From the IMG/VR virus record IMGVR_UViG_3300028030_000059, positions 1-23,945 of that record: 23,945 nucleotides of DNA; one strand, 5' to 3'. The DNA comes from a virus. This document shows, piece by piece, positions 13,150 through 21,376 of the stretch. The notes beneath the pieces are model-generated. The model ran no database searches and had not been told where the DNA came from. It saw nothing but the letters and a program-made list of their open reading frames with translations. The translations under genes and the position numbers were made by a program. Numbering within the stretch: position 1 is the stretch's first letter; every line of letters starts with the position of its first letter.

Positions 13150-13608
13150 ATGGAAAGTCTTTGCAAGGCACGATTAGTTATTGCACTATCGCTATTAACT
13201 ATACTTTTTGAAGAGTTAAATATTAATATTCATAAGCCTAAAAAACAACTAACACCATTTGAGAGTGATTTGAAAAAAATTTTTGATGAGTTAACCACTT
13301 ATTATAAAGGGTTAAATCTAACAAATAAAAATGTGCAATATATTAAAAGAATCTATGATAACGCTGTGGGCAAGTTAGCGTTAGAAGAAGATGTTAATCA
13401 ACTAGTTTTTGCACTATCTTGGGCTAGAGATTATTTTAGACATTGTGGCAAATTACCTATGCTATATATTAATATTATTGATAGAATAATTAACCATTTT
13501 ACCCATCTAGAACAACGTTATAATAAGACGTCAAAAGCTAGTGCTACATTAGTTAATAGACTACGAATATTTAAAGAGATAGAAAAAGCGTTAAAGGAAG
13601 AAAAATGA
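13150..13608 (+). CDS. Unknown helical protein
   Basis: Start chosen at 13150 because AAGGAG (13138-13143) lies six bases upstream; an earlier ATG at 13123 is inside the VRR-NUC gene and has no ribosome site. The 152-residue protein is predicted mostly helical, with a hydrophobic N-terminal stretch RLVIALSLLTILF (8-20) that could be a membrane segment or a buried helix. The rest is charged (Lys/Glu/Arg). Its stop overlaps the SF2 helicase start (ATGA), suggesting translational coupling. I do not recognise a family. Confidence 0.65.
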   Translation: MESLCKARLVIALSLLTILFEELNINIHKPKKQLTPFESDLKKIFDELTTYYKGLNLTNKNVQYIKRIYDNAVGKLALEEDVNQLVFALSWARDYFRHCGKLPMLYINIIDRIINHFTHLEQRYNKTSKASATLVNRLRIFKEIEKALKEEK

Positions 13609-14927
13609 AGCCTTATCCTCATCAAATAGATGCAGCTAAAAGAGCGTATAAATTATTAAAGCAATATGGTTATGTGTACATTATAGGTCTACCTAGGAGT
13701 GGAAAAACTTATACAGCAATATTAACATGTGAAGAAAGTCCTAGACAACTGAATGTATTAATATTAACTAAAAAGGCAGCTATAAAAGGTATAGAAAAAT
13801 TCACCAATTTACCTCACTTAAAACAAAAATATACTGTAACTAACTACGAGCAACTTGGTAAGGCAATAGTAGATAAAAAAGGTAGAGTAAAATCAGTTGA
13901 ATTAAAGTATAATCCTAATGACTATGACCTGGTAATTATTGATGAGAGTCATAACTATGGCAAATTAGGTAAACCTGCCAATAGATACTATGTATTAAAA
14001 ACGTTTTGTAAAGATAAACCACATATTCATTTATCAGGTACACCATATGTGGAATCACCTAACCAAATCTACCATCAAATGGCTATTAGTAAATACACAC
14101 CTTTTAAACATAAAAATTTTTATGAATTCTTTAAAGAATATGGAATTCCAGAAGTTAAGTATATAGGCAATAGGACTATCAATGATTATTCTAAAGCAAA
14201 GCCTGAACTTTTAGATGTAATAGATAGTTTTACTATAAATATAGGTGGATTTGAAGCATCTATTGAAGATAAACTAATTTATGTATCCTTACCAGAAAGA
14301 GTTAAGTTAATTTATAATAAATTAGTAAAAGATAGCCAATGCCTAGTTAAAGTTGATAGATGCAAGCAGTGTGGAAGAATAGTTAATGATGCACTATGTC
14401 AAAATTGTAAAAGCATAGATTTAATTAACAGTACTTATAGAATTATTTGTGATACTACTTCTAAATTACGTACTTCTTTACACCAACTAGAAGGAGGTAC
14501 TTTAAAAATTGAAGACATGGACAATGATGGCGAGATATATAAAACTACTCTGCATTTTGAAAGTGCAAAATTACTCTGGATAATGAAAAATATCCCACTC
14601 CATAAAAAAGTAGGTGTTATGAGCCATTTTAAAGAAGAGCAAGAATATATTAAGCAATTTTTACCTCAAGCGGAAGTATATAGCTCAAATGCTCACGCTG
14701 AGGGAGTAGATTTAAGTCACCTTGATTATTTTATTATTTATAGCCAGGACTATAGTGGTGCCAGACATGTACAGCGACGTAGACGAATTGCCAATAGTGA
14801 GAAAGACAATAGTAAATTGGAGGTATACTATTTGCTAGTTAAAAATGCAATAAGCGAGCAAGTTTATAAAGCAGTTAGCAATAAACTAGATTTTAATAAT
14901 AGTGTATTCCAGAGATTAACTATATAA
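13605..14927 (+). CDS. SF2 DNA helicase/ATPase with zinc-knuckle insertion
   Basis: The 440-residue protein has superfamily 2 motifs: a Q-like PHQIDAAKRA at 5-14, Walker A GLPRSGKTY (28-36), motif Ia LILTKK, DEAH-type IDESH (112-116), and motif III LSGTP (143-147). A second RecA lobe has VGVMSHFKEEQEYI, the motif V-like AEGVDLSHLDYFI, and motif VI VQRRRRIAN (389-397). Between the lobes is a four-cysteine knuckle (C253, C256, C265, C268). It resembles phage SNF2/UvsW-like helicases used in replication or recombination. The start overlaps the previous stop by four bases. It ends with a stop that lies inside the strong Shine-Dalgarno of the following small gene. Confidence 0.85.
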   Translation: MKPYPHQIDAAKRAYKLLKQYGYVYIIGLPRSGKTYTAILTCEESPRQLNVLILTKKAAIKGIEKFTNLPHLKQKYTVTNYEQLGKAIVDKKGRVKSVELKYNPNDYDLVIIDESHNYGKLGKPANRYYVLKTFCKDKPHIHLSGTPYVESPNQIYHQMAISKYTPFKHKNFYEFFKEYGIPEVKYIGNRTINDYSKAKPELLDVIDSFTINIGGFEASIEDKLIYVSLPERVKLIYNKLVKDSQCLVKVDRCKQCGRIVNDALCQNCKSIDLINSTYRIICDTTSKLRTSLHQLEGGTLKIEDMDNDGEIYKTTLHFESAKLLWIMKNIPLHKKVGVMSHFKEEQEYIKQFLPQAEVYSSNAHAEGVDLSHLDYFIIYSQDYSGARHVQRRRRIANSEKDNSKLEVYYLLVKNAISEQVYKAVSNKLDFNNSVFQRLTI

Positions 14928-14936
14928 GGAGGTGAT

Positions 14937-15110
14937 ATGAAAGAGAATAAAAAATATGACAAATTTATACCTTATGTACATATGACATGGTCAACCCATA
15001 TGAAGCATAAAGGCTATAAATTTACTGAGTGGTTAATAGCCAAAGAGCTATATAAAAATGATAAAAATTTTAAAAATTATTATAAATTTAAAGCCAATAT
15101 ACTCACATAA
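14937..15110 (+). CDS. Small 57-residue basic protein closing the rightward arm
   Basis: The gene is short but well supported: AAGGAGGTGAT at 14926-14936 is a full 11-base match to the anti-Shine-Dalgarno consensus, right before ATG 14937. The product (MKENKKYDKFIPYVHMTWST...) is rich in Lys, Tyr and His and has no membrane segment; HKGYKFTEWLIAKELYKNDKNF looks helical. I do not recognise it. It is the last rightward gene before the convergent junction. Confidence 0.7.
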   Translation: MKENKKYDKFIPYVHMTWSTHMKHKGYKFTEWLIAKELYKNDKNFKNYYKFKANILT

Positions 15111-15130
15111 ATAGGCCAAATTTAGCTTAT

Positions 15131-15165
15131 TTTTAAAATCTAAGGCCTTAATATAGGGCTTAGAT
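15131..15165 (-). terminator. Possible terminator at the convergent junction
   Basis: ATCTAAGGCC at 15138-15147 pairs with GGGCTTAGAT at 15156-15165 with one G-G mismatch and an 8-base loop. On the minus strand the hairpin is followed by TTTT-AAAAATAA, a weak T tract, so it could end the leftward late operon. It lies between the last + gene (ends 15110) and the last - gene (ends 15193). In the rightward direction the bases after it are A-rich, so it is a poor terminator there. Confidence 0.4.
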
Positions 15166-15192
15166 AAAAATTAAAATATGGAAGAATTTTAG

Positions 15193-16398
15193 TTATAAAT
15201 TAAATCTAGCTTTTAGGAAATTTTCTACCTCTTGAGTAGTAACAAAATCTTCAAGGTTATTTTTATTAATTTTAACACTGCCAGGCTTATCTAATTCTTT
15301 ATAAATAAGTGGCAAATGTTTATTATCAAGTGCTCCTTTAATTGCTAATAATTCTATTACTTCATCTGGTTTAGGACTCCAATAGTTCATTGTAATTGCT
15401 TTAGGAAGTGCAAAGGCATCCTCTAAAGTGCGAGTATTCCCTCTACTAACATTATCAAAGTTAATAAAATTTAATTGTCCTTTAGAATCATTTAGCATAG
15501 ATACTATAGGATGGGTGTATAAAAATGCATTATCGTTATTTTGAACTGCATCATTAAGGGCTACTATGTATCTAGCTTCTAGTTCTCCTATATTTCTATA
15601 ATATAAAGAATCTGCAGGTATAGATTGAGCTTGTTTAGGTAATGTTGCCTTAATTAACTCAATATATTCGGGACTTACTCCAGTAATAGAAGATGGCTGA
15701 TGGAGATGCTCATATTCATGCACAAAAGAGGCAAATTTTTGGTTTATTGGATGGGTGCTATTTATACCTATTTCTCCAGTTTTGCTTACTTCGTCTCCTC
15801 TAGCATAACCTCCAAGACTAGCTTCTAAAGGTTTCTGTGTTACATCTATAGTTTTGTGTGGTAACTGTAGTTGCATGTGACTATCTTGAGAGCTTAAAAA
15901 TTTAGCTATTTCTGGTAGTTTATGAAAATCCAGCATTCTTGCTATACTAAAATCAGCAGGCACATACATACCATAGGTATGCCATAATTTTTGATGGAGT
16001 TCTGGGTTTAAATAAGCATCTAGACTTAACTCCAGTATTTTCTTTATTTCTTCTGGTTTATAGCTCATAAAATCAGATAGTTGAGAATCTACTTTTAAAC
16101 TCCTAAAAACATCTATTACTTTCTTGGGAGTTAATACGTTAGGATATTCCGACAATGTATTAGCTGCTTTATCAAAGTCATTCACTATTTTCATAGATAA
16201 TCCAGCAGAAGCTTTGCCATTCCTATATGCTCTCCAGACATTAGCACCACCAATACCGTATAATATATCTTTTAAACTAACTTTTCCATCGCCATCAGGG
16301 TCTGTTATAGCTCCAAATACAGCTCCAGAAATATTAGTCGCAAATATATCTTTATATTTATTTTCCCATAATGCTTTAAGTACACCACATTTACTCAT
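15193..16398 (-). CDS. Late protein with HExxH zincin motif and EF-hand-like loop
   Basis: The 401-residue protein ends the late operon. DPDGDGKVSLKD at 33-44 matches a calcium-binding EF-hand/dockerin loop (Asp at 1, 3, 5, 12). HEYEH at 227-231 is an HExxH zinc-protease-like motif, and GELEAR at 271-276 follows about 40 residues later, as in phage polyvalent-protein domains with a His-Glu metallopeptidase-like core. The N-terminal 30 residues contain a small Gly/Ala segment. It follows the M15-type peptidase gene after nine bases with AAGGAG. It may be an ejected virion protein or a protease acting on host or virion proteins; this is inference. Confidence 0.7.
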   Translation of the reverse strand: MSKCGVLKALWENKYKDIFATNISGAVFGAITDPDGDGKVSLKDILYGIGGANVWRAYRNGKASAGLSMKIVNDFDKAANTLSEYPNVLTPKKVIDVFRSLKVDSQLSDFMSYKPEEIKKILELSLDAYLNPELHQKLWHTYGMYVPADFSIARMLDFHKLPEIAKFLSSQDSHMQLQLPHKTIDVTQKPLEASLGGYARGDEVSKTGEIGINSTHPINQKFASFVHEYEHLHQPSSITGVSPEYIELIKATLPKQAQSIPADSLYYRNIGELEARYIVALNDAVQNNDNAFLYTHPIVSMLNDSKGQLNFINFDNVSRGNTRTLEDAFALPKAITMNYWSPKPDEVIELLAIKGALDNKHLPLIYKELDKPGSVKINKNNLEDFVTTQEVENFLKARFNL

Positions 16399-16407
16399 TT
16401 ATTCTCC

Positions 16408-16968
16408 TTATAATTCCAAATATCCATGTTTGAAAGTTCCTGCTCCCTTACCTAGCCCATATTTTTCTCTATTAATTTCAACATGATTTGGGTCTTTTGC
16501 TATAAATCTAAAGCTCCATTTATTACTATGCTGAGAGGCATATTTTCTAAGTAATTTGGCAATAATTGCATTTTCTTTTGCGTCTTTATAGCCTTTTGTG
16601 CTTATTATATCTAGTGCAAGTCCACTTTGATGAATAGATTTTTTCTTATATCCATCCGTACTAGTTACCCAATAACCTGGTCTATTTCTTTTATAAATTC
16701 TATTTTGCATTGCTGCTGTTCTAAAGCCACCTTCTGGAGCTATTTTTACTGGATGACCTAGTTTCTTAGCATATTCACTAAAGGATTTAAAGAACTCCTT
16801 AGTATCAGGTCGTAAATCTGTAGCATTACTATTATTGACTAGGGATATTTCTGACTGTTTTGTAGGAAACTTTAAGTCTTCATTATTAAATTTAGGTAAT
16901 TCTAATTTAGTAGTATTATCTGATTTTGAACCAAATAGTACTTTGTTAATCCAACTATTACTCCACAT
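16408..16968 (-). CDS. M15-type peptidase (peptidoglycan hydrolase)
   Basis: The 186-residue protein has the zinc site of M15/VanY-type D-Ala-D-Ala carboxypeptidases and L-Ala-D-Glu endopeptidases: SIHQSGLALD (H113, D120) and DPNHVEI (H162), with the substrate-side GGFRTAAMQNRIY at 80-92. There is no signal peptide and no separate cell-wall-binding domain; the first 55 residues are polar linker-like. It lies between the 864-residue ejection-type protein and the HExxH protein in the virion operon, with no holin seen, so it may be a virion-associated lysin that opens the cell wall during DNA entry. An endolysin role in release is equally possible. Confidence 0.82.
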   Translation of the reverse strand: MWSNSWINKVLFGSKSDNTTKLELPKFNNEDLKFPTKQSEISLVNNSNATDLRPDTKEFFKSFSEYAKKLGHPVKIAPEGGFRTAAMQNRIYKRNRPGYWVTSTDGYKKKSIHQSGLALDIISTKGYKDAKENAIIAKLLRKYASQHSNKWSFRFIAKDPNHVEINREKYGLGKGAGTFKHGYLEL

Positions 16969-19563
16969 TTAGCAATCCTTTCCATATTTTTCAGTAACAT
17001 ATTCCACTATGTCTTTAACCATGTCTTTTGGTGCTTTAATACCAAAATCAGCCTCAATATTTTTAACAATTTTATTAACATGATAGTCTATAATAGCTTG
17101 TAGTCTTTTAGCAGCACGTTCTTTATTTTTAATGTTTACTGTATGATTAAATTTATCTAATTCTCTAAAATATTTAACCTTATCTAAATATTTGCCTGCT
17201 TCTTCAACTACTCTACCTCCTACTACATCATTAACAGCATGTTCTCTAATATATGATAACATATAGTTGCCTAAGTTGGCTACATCTATATTTCTTTGCA
17301 TTTCAGGGGTTAATTTAACTACTTCACTAACTCCATCAGTATTGTAAATTTTTTCAATAGTAGTAGCTCTCTTTTTGGCATTAAAATGTTCCAAAGAAGG
17401 TGGTAGTTCCTTGCCTACTATCTCCCAAATTTTTTCTCTTAATCCTGGATTAATATTTTCTACTACTTTTTGTATTTTCTTTAATTTAGGTACTGTTAAA
17501 CTAATTTTGCCAAGCTTTTCTAGCATCCTATAGTCTTTAGCTGCCTCTGTAGGTAAATATTTTAATATTTGTTTAAATATTTTAGAAGTAGCATATACTA
17601 AAGCTCTTTCTTTTAAATCTGAAGATATACCACTACCTTCAAAAGTACCTGGTTTATATAGAGCTCTAATAGCATCATCTGTTTTAAATACATCAGAGAC
17701 TAGTTGAAGTGTTTTTTGAAGTTCTTGCCCTTCTGGTGTTACAAATCCTTTAGTAGCTAGATTTTTAGCTATAGTGCCCCAAGTAATGTCATCTGGATGC
17801 TTATCTAAAAAACTATTAATAATTAATTTCTCAAAATCCTGGGCATTTTTATCTCCTACTAGGTATTTAATATTTGAAAAAATTTCTCTACCTGCATCTT
17901 TATTTGTCTGAATTATTTCTAAAGCTCTAGTAGGTTCTATTTGTGGTTTCTTACCTCTTTTCTTTAAAGTTCTAAGAATTGCATCGCCTATTTTAGAATC
18001 TGCCACATCTGTAGCCAATTTATATTCATTACTAGCTTGTCTCCATAATCTATAATCATGAGGGTGTAATAATGCCTGTAAACTATCATCTAGTTGTTGG
18101 CGTATACCTTGCCAAGCATGTTGAATTTTGCCTGAGCTATTTCTAATTATATGATTAACTAATGGCATAGCTTCAATAAGATTAGTTGGATGTAATGGCT
18201 CTTCTTCTAATAATGTTTTTAATTGTGTTTTTATAGGCTTAATTTTATCTATCTCATCTATGATAGTATCAGGGAGTTTAAATGGAGGTATATCTTTTTC
18301 TATACCTTGTGGTACATATGCTTTATCTATTTGCCATTTTATTCTAGTATAATTATTATGAGCTGCTTGAATACTTTCTTCTAATTGTTTTGCTATATCT
18401 GGCAAAGTAACATCAACATGGCTCATTTTGTTTAAATCATGTATCCTAGCAACTCTAGCAGATTCTAATGCCTTATAGTATTTAGGTGACATTCTAGCAA
18501 GGGCTGATTTAAGTACTGCACCACTATCTCCAGCATGGTCTAAAATAGATAGTACTCTATCATGCATTTCTTTACCAGTAGATTCATTTATTTCTTTCCA
18601 AGTTTTATATACTTTGTCGGCGGTTACGTCATCATAATTAAGCTGACTCTTGTAATACTCATAAACATCTCTAGCAGCACGTTCCCCGAACATTCCCAAA
18701 AGTTTATCTATAGCATATGCAGCCCCTAGTGTTACAGTACCTGCTAAGGCACCTGCCGCAGCAGACTCTTCCACATCTTTACCCTCTGCTCTAGTATATC
18801 CATAACCCAGTGCCCCTGCAATTCCGGCAGTTAATAGTTTAGACTTTGCAACTGGAGAGGCTAAATCTACAGTTAATTGTCCTAAATTGTAAGGCGATAT
18901 AATATCTTTATTTTCCCTACTATGTTCTAATGTTTTTGCTAAATCTGCTATTTGTTCAACTGATTTTTTCCATTCTTCATCATCCTTAAAGCCAATAGCA
19001 TGTGCTATATCTTGCTCTATTGCATTAATTCCAGCTAATCCTCTAACAATACCTTTTACATAGTCATTATCCATTCCAAATTGTGATAATGTATAATTTA
19101 AAGATATATCTTTTTCTTGCTGATTTAGTTCTTTCTTTTTGTTTATAAAATAATTAACTATATCTTCATCTGATAATCCAGCTTTTTTGGCTTTATCAAA
19201 ATTATATCCATCATCAATATCTTTTAAATGCTCTACTATGTCTGAAGCTGATAGTCCAGCTTTTAAAGCATCGTCATAATGATATGAATATCTAGGTGAA
19301 TTTTTAAGCTCTACTACTTTTTCTAATTCTTTTAAATATTTCTTAGGTTTATTTAATAACTCTGTTACTTTGTCTACTTGCCAATGCACTAATTCATCTG
19401 CTTTTTTAGCAATTTCATCTAAGGTAACTATAGAATCAAAAGCTTTATCTACCATAGATTTATTAGTATCTTTACTCTTAGATAACTTAGTAGTATCTAT
19501 AGAGTTGTTAGTATTATCAGCGATAGTACTGTTATTTGTAGAAATATTCATAGTATTTTCCAT
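16969..19563 (-). CDS. Large internal virion / DNA ejection-type protein
   Basis: I infer from size, position after portal and composition that this 864-residue protein is an internal virion protein delivered with DNA. The N terminus is Asn/Ser/Thr-rich. Two copies of a short motif occur at 95-113 (YHYDDALKAGLSASDIVEHL) and 120-139 (YNFDKAKKAGLSDEDIVNYF), 25 residues apart; such repeats are common in phage ejection proteins. A Gly/Ala-rich hydrophobic region at about 243-292 (LLTAGIAGALGYGY, AAAGALAGTVTLGAAYAI) could cross or perturb a membrane. The remainder is long, charged and helical. GGGGAGG precedes the ATG, which overlaps the portal stop by one base. No lysozyme or transglycosylase motif is evident. 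Confidence 0.75.
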   Translation of the reverse strand: MENTMNISTNNSTIADNTNNSIDTTKLSKSKDTNKSMVDKAFDSIVTLDEIAKKADELVHWQVDKVTELLNKPKKYLKELEKVVELKNSPRYSYHYDDALKAGLSASDIVEHLKDIDDGYNFDKAKKAGLSDEDIVNYFINKKKELNQQEKDISLNYTLSQFGMDNDYVKGIVRGLAGINAIEQDIAHAIGFKDDEEWKKSVEQIADLAKTLEHSRENKDIISPYNLGQLTVDLASPVAKSKLLTAGIAGALGYGYTRAEGKDVEESAAAGALAGTVTLGAAYAIDKLLGMFGERAARDVYEYYKSQLNYDDVTADKVYKTWKEINESTGKEMHDRVLSILDHAGDSGAVLKSALARMSPKYYKALESARVARIHDLNKMSHVDVTLPDIAKQLEESIQAAHNNYTRIKWQIDKAYVPQGIEKDIPPFKLPDTIIDEIDKIKPIKTQLKTLLEEEPLHPTNLIEAMPLVNHIIRNSSGKIQHAWQGIRQQLDDSLQALLHPHDYRLWRQASNEYKLATDVADSKIGDAILRTLKKRGKKPQIEPTRALEIIQTNKDAGREIFSNIKYLVGDKNAQDFEKLIINSFLDKHPDDITWGTIAKNLATKGFVTPEGQELQKTLQLVSDVFKTDDAIRALYKPGTFEGSGISSDLKERALVYATSKIFKQILKYLPTEAAKDYRMLEKLGKISLTVPKLKKIQKVVENINPGLREKIWEIVGKELPPSLEHFNAKKRATTIEKIYNTDGVSEVVKLTPEMQRNIDVANLGNYMLSYIREHAVNDVVGGRVVEEAGKYLDKVKYFRELDKFNHTVNIKNKERAAKRLQAIIDYHVNKIVKNIEADFGIKAPKDMVKDIVEYVTEKYGKDC

Positions 19564-21374
19564 TATTTTGCCTCCCCTGCTAGTCTATTTTGTGTAATTT
19601 GAGTATTAGGTTGTCCACCAGCTCTTGGATTATTTCCTGCTAATTGTTCTTGTAAATGTGGTTGAGGTTGTAGCATATTTGCAGTTTCAATAAATAATTG
19701 AGCCATTTCAGGACTATTTCTAGTTTTACTGTTTTTTATACTCATAGCTACTGCTTTTAAGTATGCACCAGGATTCATTTGCAGTAATACCTGTCCAGGA
19801 GTGCCATTTAGTATAGTTTCTATTAATACTTGGTTACGCTCTACTTCGTTATTCATAGGAACTATGTCAACCATTAGGTCATAGTCGGTAAATGTCAAAT
19901 CAGTATCTGGGTCTATAACTGGTTCATATACAGGCATACCATTCTCATCTGTCTCCTGTTCACCAGTTAAGGGATTTATAGCTTCTCTCCAGATAGGTCT
20001 ACCAGTTTGAGGATTAATTAAAGGCTGATTTAATGCTAGCCATTTTTGTTGACCCTCTTCACTTAGACTAATCATATAACTAGCTTTAAAGTATTTAGAT
20101 ATCATTCCTAATGTATCTTGTGCATCTATTTGATAGAAGGTGCGTAACTTGGTGTCAATATATCGTAATGCCATAGTTGTTGCATTTTGCTGTAGTTGGA
20201 CTTTTTTACCACTATCATATTGAAAAGCCATTCCCAAGAAACTATCATTTATATTAAGTACTCTTTGTATTCTATCAAAAGCTTTGTCTATAATTATAAA
20301 TTGCTCTTGTAGTTCTTCTGTTAATTTTTCAATTTTAATTCCTTGAATATTAATTACAGGAATAACAGCGTTTACTCTATTGTAGGCATCAATAAAGTCA
20401 TCTAAATTGTCTACTGCTGATTCTTCTACAAATGCTTTTTTCCCACCAATTAGTAATTGAATTTGAACTAGTGCTTGATTAATTGCATCTTGACTAGCAT
20501 ATACATCCTCAAATATTCCATAAAATTCAGCTTTATCAGAATCATTTAGCTTAGTAATTCTAATAGGAAATTGACTAATAGGGTAATCTAATGTTTCTGA
20601 TGAAATTATGGTGTCGCCTACCCATTGAGTTAAGTTAATAGTGTTATCTGGCATCTTGGTATAACTTTGTACCAATAAATATAGTTTAGTCTCGCCATAC
20701 TCAGTTATAAACCTAGTGCCAAAGCGCTCTTCTACTTCTGCCTCTTCTATTCCAAGTCCATTATAATATTCCTCTAGCCTATTTAAATTTATGTTAGGGT
20801 TGATTTGTTTAATAGTTTCTTCTGATACCCACTTAAATCTATCTATATATCTAGCATCACTATAGTCCGCTTTTGTGCTCAAAGGGTCTAGTAGTAATTC
20901 TAATGGATTAATGGGCTCTTTAACTATTTTGTAGATAGTTCTACCAAATTTATCTCTCCTAATTTTTCCAGCCTTTGTATCTGGTTCAATAGAAATTTGA
21001 CTAGCAAAAATTCCTGTTAAAAAGCCATAAAGTTTAACTTCATCCATTACAACACCAAAGCTATTATGTTCATTAACATACTTTACAACGTCTGACAATA
21101 AATTAGCAATAGTTACGTCTTCGGGTTGACGTGGTAGAATATTATAGTCACCTATTACAGCACTATAGTATCCAATTAACTGGCGAGTAAATAGTTTAAT
21201 AATATTAAAAGTTTGAGGAGGTTGTCCAACTCGCCTCAATGCCTCCAATTGTTCCTCTGTATATTGTCGGTTATGATATAAATCTATAACATGCTTTGCT
21301 TTATCCCTAGACTCTTTGTACACATTATAGCTTGCGCGTATTCTATGTTGTAATTCATTTAATGTAGGTCTCAT
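19563..21374 (-). CDS. Portal protein (P22-like)
   Basis: The 603-residue protein forms the ring through which DNA enters and leaves the capsid. Features of the P22-type portal family are visible: an N-terminal helical segment (ASYNVYKESRDKAKHVIDLYHNRQYTEEQ), the conserved PPQTFNIIKLFTRQLIGYY at about 52-70, INPLELLLDPLSTKADYSDARYI about 155-177, and a long helical barrel-like part with DPDTDLTFTDYDLMVDIVP. The C terminus is Gln/Asn/Pro-rich. It is shorter than P22 gp1 (725 aa). GAGGGG precedes the ATG. The gene starts two bases after the coiled-coil protein stop, inside the virion operon. Confidence 0.88.
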   Translation of the reverse strand: MRPTLNELQHRIRASYNVYKESRDKAKHVIDLYHNRQYTEEQLEALRRVGQPPQTFNIIKLFTRQLIGYYSAVIGDYNILPRQPEDVTIANLLSDVVKYVNEHNSFGVVMDEVKLYGFLTGIFASQISIEPDTKAGKIRRDKFGRTIYKIVKEPINPLELLLDPLSTKADYSDARYIDRFKWVSEETIKQINPNINLNRLEEYYNGLGIEEAEVEERFGTRFITEYGETKLYLLVQSYTKMPDNTINLTQWVGDTIISSETLDYPISQFPIRITKLNDSDKAEFYGIFEDVYASQDAINQALVQIQLLIGGKKAFVEESAVDNLDDFIDAYNRVNAVIPVINIQGIKIEKLTEELQEQFIIIDKAFDRIQRVLNINDSFLGMAFQYDSGKKVQLQQNATTMALRYIDTKLRTFYQIDAQDTLGMISKYFKASYMISLSEEGQQKWLALNQPLINPQTGRPIWREAINPLTGEQETDENGMPVYEPVIDPDTDLTFTDYDLMVDIVPMNNEVERNQVLIETILNGTPGQVLLQMNPGAYLKAVAMSIKNSKTRNSPEMAQLFIETANMLQPQPHLQEQLAGNNPRAGGQPNTQITQNRLAGEAK

Positions 21375-21376
21375 AA

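Noticed and set aside
15111-15192. Phage attachment site or integrase-linked repeat at the junction
   Set aside because: No integrase and no direct repeat seen; the stretch only holds a weak hairpin between convergent genes.
16124-16486. 120-residue + strand open frame
   Set aside because: It lies antisense to the HExxH and M15 genes, has no ribosome site, and low-complexity Pro/Ser/Leu content typical of a shadow frame.
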